From NCBI RefSeq assembly GCF_025602895.1, contig NW_026516218.1, positions 806,001 to 870,000 of the forward strand: a stretch of 64,000 nt of DNA. The letters are read 5' to 3'. Positions 34,650 to 45,400 of the stretch are shown here, in pieces. Under the pieces are notes generated by a model that saw only the letters and a program-made list of their open reading frames with translations, ran no database searches and had not been told where the DNA came from. Source of the DNA: Polychytrium aggregatum. Taxonomy: Eukaryota; Chytridiomycota; Chytridiomycetes; Polychytriales. The position numbers and the translations under genes are program-made. Within the stretch, counting starts at the first letter, position 1; each line of letters opens with the position of its first letter.

Positions 34650-35993
34650 CGGCGCGACTGCTGGCCAGCCATCGACTGGCTATAGGCTGGCTGTTGGCTC
34701 GGCTGGGGTGTCCCACAAATGGCAGCATCGCACAAGGCGAATGCGACACCCGCTGCCCAATCGGCGCCGGCAGAGAGCTGCGCTGCTGACTAATGAGCTC
34801 CATTGGCACGACGCCGCGCATTTCTCAGCTCGCGCAATGTGCGCAGCCGCTGAGATACTGCCGGGACGGATGTGCGCAGCAGCAAACCGCAGTGTGGCTG
34901 GCCCGCCTTGCGCCACGCGTTCATTCATCTATCCAAATGTGGGCGTGTGTGACGGCGATGTCCGAATGCGGTATTATCGATTCTCCCTCCCCCCGGCGGG
35001 ATCCACCACGCCCAATCCAGCAAAATCACCTTCCAAAGATCGCCTAATCGATTGCACCTCTTCGCTTTTGTCTTTGCCGGCCCTTCCCCTCGCTCGTCCT
35101 GCGTCCTGCCTCGGGCGTCTCGCTCCCAGGACACAGAGCCCTCAGAGTCCTTCCAGAGCTCTTCCAGAATCCTCCGGTGACCCACCCAGTCGCTCGGACT
35201 GCCATCAGCGCCATTGCCCTCGCTCCTTCCCAGAGCCCAGCTTGGTCGCCACGCCGCCTTTGCGTTGCAGCGTGCGTCTCTCGACAGTGTTGCACTCGAG
35301 ACCGTCTCTCTCGCTCCGAGGTCGTGTCTGTCTGTCTCGACTGCAGCCGCATCTACTGCTCCGGTCTGCTGTACCATTCGAGCAGTACAAAGCACCAAAC
35401 AATCACGCCAAAGGCGGATAACTCTGTCCGCTCGTTTCTGTTCGCCCCTCAAGCGTTCGGCGGCGTCAACGGCGTGTACCGACATCTGCGCACTTTGTGA
35501 TTATCTGTCGTGTTGCCCGGATTCTCGTGGCGTTCTAGTTGCCGTCACCACAGCCCAATCGAGCCCAGATACCGGCACGCCCATTTCTTCGGAAGACAGC
35601 CCTCTGGCACGCATTCGCTTCGACCTTCTTGGACACGTCCCAAAGTTCATATCCAGATCCCCGTCCGCTGTCGCTCTGTCAGCTCACCAAAGCGTGTCTG
35701 GAGCTATTGCATAGACCTTGGCTCGCAACCTGGGCCAACTGAAAGCTGCACTAGAAGCCTATAGATCATCTCTCCGCCTGTCCGATACCAAGGCAAGTGG
35801 CCTGCGGTCTCGCTTGCCGACTCGTGTCGGACGCGACAAATGCAATGTCTCTCGAGGTCGCCGATCGCGGGGTTTCTTTGCTCTGGCTCGTGCAGCAACC
35901 TGCTCAATCTGTACTGACTTGTCACCCCTCGTTTCCGACCACTGCAGGCCACAACCACCTGCCGAAACCAGCAAACCACCGCCGACCGCCCAG
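34650..35993. other. Intergenic between divergent genes
   Basis: This is a long pyrimidine-rich stretch upstream of the homeobox gene. The homeobox frame stays open upstream to about 35718, so part of this may be 5' UTR or an unannotated 5' exon. No independent gene is supported. Confidence 0.5.
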
Positions 35994-37613
35994 ATGGAAA
36001 CCAACGACTCTGCTGCGGTATCAGCACCCGGATACCCACCATCAAGCCCGCACTCTGGCACCGCGGCGACATCACCACCGACACTTGCGCCCTTGCTCCC
36101 TGTCCCCCTGGCATCGTCGTTTGCCCCTGAGAATTCGGGCTCGTCTTCACACATGTCTGGACCACCGCTAACCCCGTCGTTCACCTACAAAAGACTCAAC
36201 TGGATCAACTCCCAGCCACACCATTTCAATCCTGACGACTCCTCCATCATCGGCAAGAAGCGCCGCAGACGTACCACCCAGGACGAACTGCATGTTCTTG
36301 AGTCGTACTTTGAATCCAATCAACTTCCGAATGCCGCCATGCGCGAGAAGCTTGCCAAGGAGACCGGCATGACCACCCGTGCGGTGCAAGTTTGGTTCCA
36401 GAACAAGCGCCAAAGCTTGAAGAAGAAGCAATGTTCCCAGCCGCCCGTCTCCCCGCCGCCGTACCACGCGAGGCCCTTGGAGCTCAGCTCGCCGATCCGG
36501 GTGTCGAATCCGCTGCCCCTTCCCGCCAGCATAGCGTCCAGCCCGTCCAATCCATCCAATCTGCCGAGTCCATCAAATCCATTACAGGCCTATTTGATCG
36601 GCTCACCTGAAGTCGAGTCGCCCCAGAAGCGCTCGGGAACCAAGGCGACACCCGTGTTCCAAAAGTTCAAGTTCCACACTTACAGCTCCCCATCCTCCTC
36701 AGCATCAAAGATCGCCGTCCCTGATTCGCCCGCAGAGCTCACGGCCATGTCCCCGAGCAGGCGCCCCATGTCTCAGGCTCATCACTCTCCTCTGAAGCCG
36801 CCGGCTCCGTCAGCTCGCAGAGCTCACTCTCACCTTTCGCCATCGACACCGACCCGTCCCGCTGCCCAGATGCCGGCGAGTGTCCAAGACGACGACCTGG
36901 CGGCGATTGCTCTCGTCGATTTGTCCCAGTCACTCTTCAACTCGCCGACCCGGCCCCGTGTTCGAGCCACAAAGACCCCACAGAGCCGTCGTGCCGTACC
37001 CGTTGGCAGCTCCGAAAAGCGAAGCGGCCTGCCATCCGACCATCACGAGCCCTCTAACCTGGTGCCCCAACTCACCCTTTCCGACTCTCTGCTTTCGTGC
37101 GTTTCATCGTCATCGTCGAGCTCTTCGCCGCCGAGCTTGATATCTGCCCTCGCTGCTGCATCATCGTACGACTCGGATCGCGGGCCGCCCGGCCTGGCCC
37201 TGGACTCGGCCAGCTCCTGTGACTCTGTGGATCTGTCGGATATGGAGTCGTTCAAGGCGAAGCGAACAAAGACATCTGGCCTTGACAGAGCACCCAGGTC
37301 CTCGGTGGCAAACGATTCTGGCGAGGACACTGAGTCGGATGCATCCACCGCATCCACCGTTGTGCTTTCGAGATCAGACTCGTCTCTGCCAGCAAAGCCG
37401 GTCTGGGCACCGAGTCCCCCAGTATCCGGAGCAAGTGTTGGCACGCTGCAGGCGGCACCGACGCTCACCTCGTATATCTCGTCCAAGGAGGAAGAAGAGG
37501 CTCTGGCGGTGCTGACGTCGCTGTCAGGGTGTGCTGCCGACAATGTCGGCCCCACAGATGCAGTGGCCGAGTCTCCTCTCGATGTTGATGGCCCCTCAAA
37601 TCGATCGTCGTGA
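35994..37613 (+). CDS. Homeobox transcription factor
   Basis: Single exon, 539 residues from METNDSAAVS. A typical 60-residue homeodomain lies at about residues 88-147. It opens KKRRRRTTQDELHVLESYF, and the recognition helix is TRAVQVWFQNKRQSLKKKQ with the invariant WF-x-N-x-R core (Asn51, Arg53 equivalents). There is no three-residue loop extension, so it is a typical (non-TALE) class. Residues 150-539 are Ser/Pro-rich and acidic near the end (SSKEEEEALAVLTSL), possibly an activation region (inference). Targets are unknown. The open frame continues upstream of the chosen ATG with a different composition, so I placed the start at the ATG nearest the homeodomain-bearing part. Confidence 0.88.
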   Translation: METNDSAAVSAPGYPPSSPHSGTAATSPPTLAPLLPVPLASSFAPENSGSSSHMSGPPLTPSFTYKRLNWINSQPHHFNPDDSSIIGKKRRRRTTQDELHVLESYFESNQLPNAAMREKLAKETGMTTRAVQVWFQNKRQSLKKKQCSQPPVSPPPYHARPLELSSPIRVSNPLPLPASIASSPSNPSNLPSPSNPLQAYLIGSPEVESPQKRSGTKATPVFQKFKFHTYSSPSSSASKIAVPDSPAELTAMSPSRRPMSQAHHSPLKPPAPSARRAHSHLSPSTPTRPAAQMPASVQDDDLAAIALVDLSQSLFNSPTRPRVRATKTPQSRRAVPVGSSEKRSGLPSDHHEPSNLVPQLTLSDSLLSCVSSSSSSSSPPSLISALAAASSYDSDRGPPGLALDSASSCDSVDLSDMESFKAKRTKTSGLDRAPRSSVANDSGEDTESDASTASTVVLSRSDSSLPAKPVWAPSPPVSGASVGTLQAAPTLTSYISSKEEEEALAVLTSLSGCAADNVGPTDAVAESPLDVDGPSNRSS

Positions 37614-38068
37614 AGAATTTGGTGGCTCTGCTTTCTTTATCACTATTTTTTCTTGCTTCCTCATGATTTTTTTTTTTGGAACCTTCACAAATTGGCTCTG
37701 GGCCTTGACCCGCGACGATGATGCCGACGTGCCCCTGATGTATTCACTTTCGCTTGTTCGACCTGTCCGAGGCCTGCCCCCCCCCTTGGCCATCACATGA
37801 ACGACCTGGCAGCCAGCAACAGGGCGCAGCCGTCTTCGTTTCGGTTTGTAATGCCATGTAATTGGTGACAATCTGTTTTGGAATGGCCCGTCGCCATTTT
37901 CTGGAGCCTGAATACACACATATCTCGAGAGCTTCCAGGATCGGAATCGTCGCCAGGCTGACCAGAGTCGCGTCTGGTGGTCGCTGTCGAGATACCGCCC
38001 CCTCCAAATGCAAGCCCAGGCTTGGCCTCCCATCTCGCCTTCATCTCGTCCATCGCATCCCAGCCGCC
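37614..38068. other. Intergenic, no gene seen
   Basis: The spacer between two plus-strand genes includes T-runs after the homeobox stop that may serve 3' end formation. Confidence 0.5.
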
Positions 38069-39091
38069 ATGAGCAACCCTGACGGCTCGGCCATCCGCGG
38101 TCTCGGACTCGACCAGTTCCTGCTCTTTGGAGACTCGATCACCCAGTGGAACTATGATCCCTCGAACCACGGCTGGGTTGCCTCCTTGGCCCACAAATAC
38201 ATCCGTCTGGTCGATATCGTCAACCGCGGGTTCTCGGGTATGGATTCCGGGAGTCCTTAACTGCGTTATCTTTGGCTCGCTGGCAAATCTCGCAGGAAGA
38301 TCCTGTGGATCCTTCGTTCATCTAGAATACGAGCAGGCGTGCGCTTGCTCTACGATTCCAACATCCTACTCTCCCCATCGCCCACTTGCGCAATCCGACG
38401 CATCTTGAGATCCGGCTGATGGTGTATCTCTTGCTGGCGACCAACACAACCTACTTTCTGCCATCCAGGCTACAACACCGAGTGGTGCCTCCCGATACTG
38501 CCCTCGATCCTCGAAACCACCCTCCCCAGCCAGGGCAGAAACAAGATCCTGCTGGTTGTGCTATTCCTCGGGGCCAACGATGCAGCATTCCCTGCCACCC
38601 ACCGCCAGCATGTGCCTCTCCAGCAATACAGCGACAATCTCACCAGCATGATCCGCATCGTGCGGGCCCACCACCCCGAAGCCCGGATTCTGCTGGTGAC
38701 GCCCCCGCCTGTCTTTGCCGACGACTGGGAGGTCAACTGCGTCGCGAAGGGCCGCCCACTGGACCGCACTGCCGACATAACCTTCAAATACCACACAGCC
38801 AGTCTGCAGGTTGGCCAAGCGACGGGTGTGCCCACGCTGGACACTTGGAAGCTCTTCTTTGGCCCCGAAGGCCGGTACGACCCCGTCGTCGCCAAGTCGG
38901 TTTTGCACGATGGGCTTCACTTCAATGCCAAGGGCAACGACATTTTTGCCGCGGGCATCCAGGACCGCATTGCGACGCTTTGGCCCGAGTTGACCCCAGA
39001 GCAGCTCTTCAAGGATCTGCGTCTGCCATGGCACGACCAGCTGGATGTCGACGACCTTCCCGAGAGCCTGTTCCGTAACGAACGCAAATGA
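38069..39091 (+). CDS. IAH1: SGNH hydrolase, isoamyl-acetate esterase-like
   Basis: Exons: 38069-38237 and 38469-39091, joining to 263 residues. Block I is FLLFGDSITQ (catalytic Ser in GDSI), block II is NRGFSGYNTEW (Gly, formed across the intron), block III is LFLGANDAAFP (Asn) and block V is VLHDGLHFNAKGNDIF (the Asp/His pair D-x-x-H). The set and order match yeast Iah1 and animal IAH1, which hydrolyse short acetate esters. There is no signal peptide, so it is probably cytosolic. Its 3' end lies ~120 bp before a Fanzor-transposon relic. Confidence 0.93.
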
Positions 39092-39212
39092 AGGCCATCC
39101 CACCGATAATCACTGCCGATCGGAGGGGCAGCACGAGCGACGACGCTGTCGAGAGGAGAGATCCGTTGACAGTGCCAGATTCCACAATGGCCGTAAACCA
39201 CGTCGAAAAAAT

Positions 39213-39457
39213 CCGATCCAATAAAAAACGGGAAACCCTTGATTTGACCATTGATCAAAAATTTGTTGTCCTAGACCATCGCGCGCTGGCCATGACCATT
39301 CTGTGATTTGAATCAAGGACGACACCCAGGCGACCAAGTCCCAAGATTCCCGGGATGGCTTTCTTGCAATACATTCGCCATGTGTCCGATGGAGACATGC
39401 TGGATAAACAGCTGTACTCCAGCCTGACCCGGCGACGGCGATTCAAGCAACTCGATC
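39213..39457 (+). mobile_element. Internally deleted relic of the Fanzor-carrying mariner-like element
   Basis: Positions 39213-39238 match the transposase-side terminal repeat of the element at 51,944-55,598 in 24 of 26 bases. The start of the transposase frame follows (an ATG at 39292 in the same context, then a stop after three codons). The sequence then jumps to a part of the Fanzor coding region (39332-39457, translating YIRHVSDGDMLDKQLYSSLT) that corresponds to about 52535-52660 of the intact copy, in the opposite window orientation. The transposase body, most of Fanzor and the other terminus are missing. Confidence 0.9.
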
Positions 39458-40052
39458 TATTTCGAGCAATTCATCCATGTGTGCCAGGACGGGAAGGGCT
39501 GGCTGAACGGAAGACTGGCCGAGTGAGGGACATGGAGCATTGGGGCAGGTCCAAGCCAAAGCGTTCGTCTGGCTGGCGGGGCACCGGTCAAATTTGCACT
39601 CCTTGCAAGGAGAGCGGCCCGCACTTTGCTTGCCAGGACAAGTGCAGCTATGTTTGGGCACAAGAGGAAAGCGCTTGTTGGCGGTGGAGTGCTTCTTGGG
39701 CTCATGGAACCCGGCTTGCTCGCAGGAGGCCGCTGTGCGTGTCGAGAGCAAGGAGCAGCGGGCGGCTGTTGACAAGCACCGGCCAGAAGAGCCGCGTCTC
39801 CAATAGGGGAAGTCCGCGATGTACAAGGCAGGCACAGCAAAGTGCCCACGCTCGCACAGCAGGGCATACTCGTCTGTACTCCAGATCGGCCTGGGCAACA
39901 AGCGATCGCCGGCCATGGATATCCCTGTGAGGTCCTGTGCGTCCGCGAAAACGCAAGAGCGATCCGCGTGCCTGGCGGTGGGGGCGGGTGGGCCCGACAC
40001 AAGACAGCTCCTGGACGGCCGATTTCCCACACGAGGGCGGCTGGTGCAGCGA
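39458..40052. other. Intergenic, no gene seen
   Basis: The spacer between the transposon relic and the chitinase promoter holds no supported gene. Confidence 0.5.
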
Positions 40053-40060
40053 TATAAAGG
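40053..40060 (+). promoter_or_regulatory. TATA-like box of the chitinase gene
   Basis: TATAAAGG lies 74-81 bp upstream of the chitinase ATG at 40134. Confidence 0.55.
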
Positions 40061-40133
40061 CTTGCCCCCGAGCGCAACATTCGTAGGGGCAGCACTGTTG
40101 CTTCCTCTCGCCATCCTCGCAACCGCTGTCGCC

Positions 40134-41987
40134 ATGAAAATCGCCTTGGCCCACCGCTTGCTTGCCCTCTCCGCGCTGGCCTGTGCCGGCGTCGCTGCCC
40201 GCACCTCTCCTTCGGCCACTTGCCAGGAGTGGAGCGCTGCCGGCTCCTATGTCTCTGGCGACTGCGTCGAATATGCCGGCAGCTCCTGGCACTGCGCCAC
40301 CAGCTACTGCGTTGTTTCGCCCGACAGCCATGGCACCGGATGGGAGCTTGCATCCAGCGGGGATCTGGTCGCCGCTGCTGCAAAAACGACCAAGACAACC
40401 AAGACCAAGACAACCAAGACCAAGAATACCAAGACGACCAAGACCAAGAAGACCAAGACCACCAAGACAAAGCCCACCAAGACAACCAAGACAACCACCA
40501 CGAAGAAAACCACCACCACTACCACCACCCCTGCTCACACCACCACTACAACGACCACCACCACTCCCGCTCGAACCACGACCACCACCACCACCACTCC
40601 GGCTCGCACTTCAACCACCACCAAGGCCGCAACCTCGACCACCACGACCACGACCACCCCGGCTCGCACAACGACGACGACGAGCTCGGCCGGCCCCGCC
40701 CCGACCGGCACCCTCCCGACCTGCCACCAGGCCTGGGTTGCCGTCTGGACCTACCAGGGCGGCTCCATCGTCAGCTACAACAACGTCGACTTCAAGAACA
40801 GCTTCTATGCCAACGCCGGCGACGAGCCCACAAAGTCAAACAACTGGGTCTCGCTCGGCCCGTGCGATCCAAACGGCATGCCCGACGGCCCTGGCCGCGA
40901 CGGCGTTCCCACCCTCGCCCAGGCCCGCGCCTTCGAGGCCTCCCAGACCAGCTCGGACCTGTTCCAGAAGATCAAGCGCTCGATCGCCACCCTCGACAAC
41001 TCGGTCGTCGAGCAGGTCGCTCCCGGCAAGGCCTCCAACCCGCCCAACGTCAAGCGCGTCGAGCAGATCATCCCCCAGAGCAAGTGGAACTACTACTTCT
41101 CGGTCGCCAACCCGCTGTACACCTACACCGGGTTCCTCCAGGCCGTCGCAAAGTTCACGGCCTTCTGCGGCGACTACTCGGACGGCCGCGACGCCAACGC
41201 CATCTGCAAGCGCTCGCTGGCGGCCATGTTCTCGCACTTTGCCCAGGAGACCGGCGGCCACAGCGTCCAGCAGTACGGCATCGCCGAGTGGCTGCAGGCC
41301 CTCGTCGCCGTGCGCGAGAACGGCTGTCCCGAGAGTCCCGGCTGCAGCTACAACAACGGCTGCGTCGACCCTGTCTGGAACTACATCTGGACCTGCGGCA
41401 AGAACCCCGACGGCTCGTTCATGAACTACTTTGGCCGCGGCGCCAAGCAGCTGACCTACTTCTTCAACTATGCGCCCTTCAGCCAGATCATGTTCAACGG
41501 CGACCCGACCGTGCTGCTCAACGACCCCGATCGTGTGGCCACCTCCTGGCTCAACCTGGCCTCGGCCGTGTTCTTCTTTGTCTACCCGCAGCCGCCCAAG
41601 CCCTCGATGCTGTTTGTCGTTGACGGCACCTGGGTGCCCAACGCCGACGACATCTCGCGCCAGCTCGGCAACGACTTCCCCACCACCATCCAGATCATCA
41701 ACAGCGAGTGCCAGGACTCGCCCACCAAGGCCGCCGCCCAGAACCGCATCAACTACTACCGCAACTTTACCGCCGACCTCGGCATCGACATCAGCCACGA
41801 CAACCTCAAGTGTGCCGGCATGGGTCTCTTCAGCGGCCAGAGCTCGGCCGCGCTGTTCATCTACTGGGACAAGGCCGACTCGCCCTTCACCTGCAAGCTG
41901 GTCAACTACCAGACGGCCTTCAACGCCCTGATCGACGACCAGTATGTCTCTTGTGTTGAGCACAAGTGGAACGTGACCCTCAAGTAA
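40134..41987 (+). CDS. Secreted GH19-type chitinase with two N-terminal binding modules
   Basis: Single exon, 617 residues. The signal peptide is MKIALAHRLLALSALACAGVAA. A Cys/Trp-rich chitin-binding-like module follows (CQEWSAAGSYVSGDCVEYAG then WHCATSYC). Next is a ~100-residue linker almost wholly Lys/Thr then Thr with short PART segments, then a second module (CHQAWVAVWTYQGGSIVSYN...NNWVSLGPC) of CBM5/12 style. The catalytic domain contains AMFSHFAQETGG (the proton-donor Glu helix of GH19), NYFGRGAKQLTYFFNYAPFS (the family signature) and DPDRVATSWLNLASAVFF. It cuts chitin with inversion of configuration. Growth on chitinous matter or wall remodelling are both possible roles. A TATA box lies upstream. 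Confidence 0.92.
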   Translation: MKIALAHRLLALSALACAGVAARTSPSATCQEWSAAGSYVSGDCVEYAGSSWHCATSYCVVSPDSHGTGWELASSGDLVAAAAKTTKTTKTKTTKTKNTKTTKTKKTKTTKTKPTKTTKTTTTKKTTTTTTTPAHTTTTTTTTTPARTTTTTTTTPARTSTTTKAATSTTTTTTTPARTTTTTSSAGPAPTGTLPTCHQAWVAVWTYQGGSIVSYNNVDFKNSFYANAGDEPTKSNNWVSLGPCDPNGMPDGPGRDGVPTLAQARAFEASQTSSDLFQKIKRSIATLDNSVVEQVAPGKASNPPNVKRVEQIIPQSKWNYYFSVANPLYTYTGFLQAVAKFTAFCGDYSDGRDANAICKRSLAAMFSHFAQETGGHSVQQYGIAEWLQALVAVRENGCPESPGCSYNNGCVDPVWNYIWTCGKNPDGSFMNYFGRGAKQLTYFFNYAPFSQIMFNGDPTVLLNDPDRVATSWLNLASAVFFFVYPQPPKPSMLFVVDGTWVPNADDISRQLGNDFPTTIQIINSECQDSPTKAAAQNRINYYRNFTADLGIDISHDNLKCAGMGLFSGQSSAALFIYWDKADSPFTCKLVNYQTAFNALIDDQYVSCVEHKWNVTLK

Positions 41988-42456
41988 ACCAAGCGGCAGC
42001 AGGCGCCGTGCCGTTCCACTGACGAGCATGCATATGAGCATGCATATGAGCATGTAGATGGGCATGTGGATGGGCATGGCCTGTGGCAGCGACCTGCTGG
42101 TGGCCATGGCTCGTGGCAGCGATCTGCCGATGAGCGTCTTCATGGCCCTGCTTGTCTCCCCGGCCCTGCTTCTCTCCCCCCCTAATCCTCCTCCGTAATC
42201 GCCTCCGAAACTGTAATAAACGCCGTTCCTATGGACACACATGCTGCTCCGTCCCAGAGCGGCTGCTTGGCCGTGTCTGCCTCCCGCGCTCGCCCAATGA
42301 GGCATCCAGGATCTCATCCTCACCACAGACACATGTGCCTGATGGCGCTCGTGTTGGGGGACAGCAATCTCACGACAGCCTCGAGACTCACTCGCTCGAC
42401 TTCATGGTGCTGTTTGATGGCACTGGGATCAGCACATTGCCGTGGCGCATCGGACA
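41988..42456. other. Intergenic between converging genes
   Basis: It includes ATGAGCATGCAT-type short repeats (about 42027-42078). No gene is supported. Confidence 0.5.
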
Positions 42457-45400
42457 TCAGTTGCGGCCAGTGCGGGTGACCACGCTGGTCTCGGGATACT
42501 TGATCTTGAAGGACGAAGACGGGTCCAGGGGATCGCCCAAGAAGCGAACGTGGTGCAGATAGCTGAGACACTTCTCGACGACCTCCTCCAGCGAGGGACA
42601 GGGAGTCGGGTAGATCGAGCGGGTGTTGGCGTTGTCGATCGTGAAGGACATGTCCATCATGATGTGCATGAGCGGGAACAGGGCGTTGCTCTCGACGGCG
42701 GGATGGGAGTGGAATGCCTCTTTGAACTGCTCGCGGGTCTCGAACAGGATCGGCCAGCCATGGTTCCTGACAATCTCAAACAGCCGGGTCTCGGAGAGGA
42801 CACTGTGGTGAGTGAGTGAGTGAGTGAGTGGGTGAGTGAGTAATCAGAGTCGGAATCCACCATCCACACCACATCGCACACCACATCGCACTTCACACCA
42901 CATCACACACTCCTCACCTGTGCTCCGAGTCGCTGATGTGGAACACAAACTTGGACAGGGCCTCCTCCGAGCCGGCAATCTCGGCAACCACCTTGGCGAC
43001 ATGGTCGACGGGATCCATGGTCATCGTGACGAGAGTGGCGTGCGAGGGAGCAACACCGAGCTGAATGCATCCCTTGACATATCGCCAGATGTAGTCATCA
43101 GAGTTGGACACTGGAGCGATGGAGGGTGTGAAGGCGTCAGTTGATGTCAGTTGGTGGATGAGTGGCACTTGACAATCGAGACCATCGATTCATGGCCAGT
43201 CCATGTGACGATTGAGACATCTGCACCACACCACACCACACCACACCACACCACACCACACCACACCACACCACACCACATCACATTCGACTCACCTCCG
43301 TACTGGCTGTCGCCGGCAATGACGGCTGGGCGAATGATCGTCGCAGGTACTCCCCTCGATCGTGCCTTGTTGACCAGCTGCTCAGAGACCCACTTGGTCT
43401 GGCCATACCCGCCAGAGATGTTCCAGGCCGAGTAGATCTTCTCCTCGAGCGGCTTGTCTGCCTTCTTGGCCATCGGGATCGTGCCGATGGTCGAGATGTA
43501 GTGCAGCGGCTTCAGGTGGTGGGTTGTGGCCAGTCTCAGGGCCGTCGCCGTGCCGAGGACGTTGGGTCCCCTGAGTCTGTCATAGTCAAACAGCCAGTGG
43601 ACCTCGGCGCCATTGTGGACAATCATGTCGGTCTCCTCGCTGATCTCCTTCCATCGCTCGTCCGAGAGTCCCCACTTGTCCTGCGACAGGTTGCCGCACA
43701 GTCCAACGAGTCGAGACTTGAGGTTGTGGTCAAGGAAGGCTCTCTGGCTCGGATCGAGGACCAACTTCTGAGCCGTGTTGATGATGCGGTCGATGGCGGC
43801 CTGCTCGGTCGGGGCTCGGACCAGGCAGTTGATCTTGGCCCGAGGGAACTTGTGTGCCAGCTCAAAGACCAGGAAGGCACCGAGGAAGCCAGTGGCACCG
43901 GTCAGGACGATGCCGCGAGGGTCCTTGGGATAGACAAACGGAGGGAGACCCTCGGCCGTCACACTCGCATCGTCGAGCTTGGCGGCCTCAGCAGCCAGAT
44001 CAACTGTCGGCGGAATCATCGGTCTGTCGTCGAGGATGTCGACAACCAACTGGGCGACATCAGTCGGTGTCATTCCGTTCGACAGCAAGATCAGCGGCGA
44101 GATCTCGACATTGAACTCGTCCTTGATGGCGAGGGCCAGACGGCCGACACTCAGCGAGTCAAAGCCGACGCCGCCGATGTAGTAGTTGCGGCCGTCGAGG
44201 GCGGGGTTGTCGATGATCTGGCTTCCAAGTGTGGAGATCTTGGCGGCAGTGCGGGACAGGGGAGTGTTGGCGAGTTTCAAACGAGGGTACTCGACCGACT
44301 TGCCGAACTGATCGACATTCTCGGCGATGCGCCTGAGCTTCTTGAGGTCGCGCTTGCCCGAGTCGTTGAAGGGGAACTCGTCGAGCTCGAAGCAGTTGTG
44401 GATCGGGAACTTGGCGACGTTCGTCAGCGCAAACATGTCCTCGGTCAGCTGCAGAAGCTCGGCAGGAGTGGGGTTGACCTGAGAGCCGCTTCTGCGGACA
44501 AAGAGCATCACGATCTTCTTCTCGGAGGTCTGGATGAAGGCACAGTCCGAGATGACCTTGGACATGTTTTCGTTGGCCAGCTCCTCGAGGGCGTTGAGGT
44601 CGACATAGACGCCGTTGACCTTGATCTTCTGGTCGAATCTGGAGTGATGGTGTGGAGTGAGGGAGTGGATGGCGTGAGTATCCGGGATACAGGAGTGGGA
44701 TGTGTCCTCAGGGTACCGGATGTGCACTCGCCATCAATGAGAGATGCAACACCCAGCCATTGACTCACCTTCCAACCACAGTGAACTGGTTCTCGCCAAC
44801 CATCTCGACCCAGTCCATGGTGCAGACACGGGGCGAGCCATCCTCAAGGAAGCCGAAGGGTGAGAGTTTGTTGTTTGGATCGGCATTGACAAAGTTGGGG
44901 TGGTTCTTGATGGGATGGTCCTTGTCGACGGCAAAGACGAGCACACCAGTCTTCGAGACCTTCTGGTCGACAATGTTGCCCTCCTCGTCAAAGAGGAGAC
45001 AGCGCACACCGGGTTTGACGAGCTTGTAGACCAGCTTATCAGGAACATCGCTGTTGGCTGGAAGGAATGCCACTGAGAGACCACCCACAAGCAGCGACTG
45101 ATGATCGAGATGGAGTGAGAAACAGCCTTTGTTCCGGAAAGTCATGTCAACCCAGATTTGGCTCTGCACTTACCTCACTGGATGCATAAGCAAGCTGAAG
45201 TTCAGCATTGGGGAAAACCTGTCTCGCACTCTGGACAACACTTGACGGAACGAGCTCGGAGCCGAGGCCGATGATTTTGGCGGCCGCCCACTCCACATCC
45301 GAGCGACCGGACTGGGCCATGCTGATGATCATCTTCATGAACGAGGGAGTCTGACCGATGAGAGTGACAGCACAATATCGTTCGTCAGCATCCATATCGT

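Noticed and set aside
40836-42332. 498-codon minus-strand ORF
   Set aside because: It is antisense to the GH19 chitinase and created by GC-rich codon structure.
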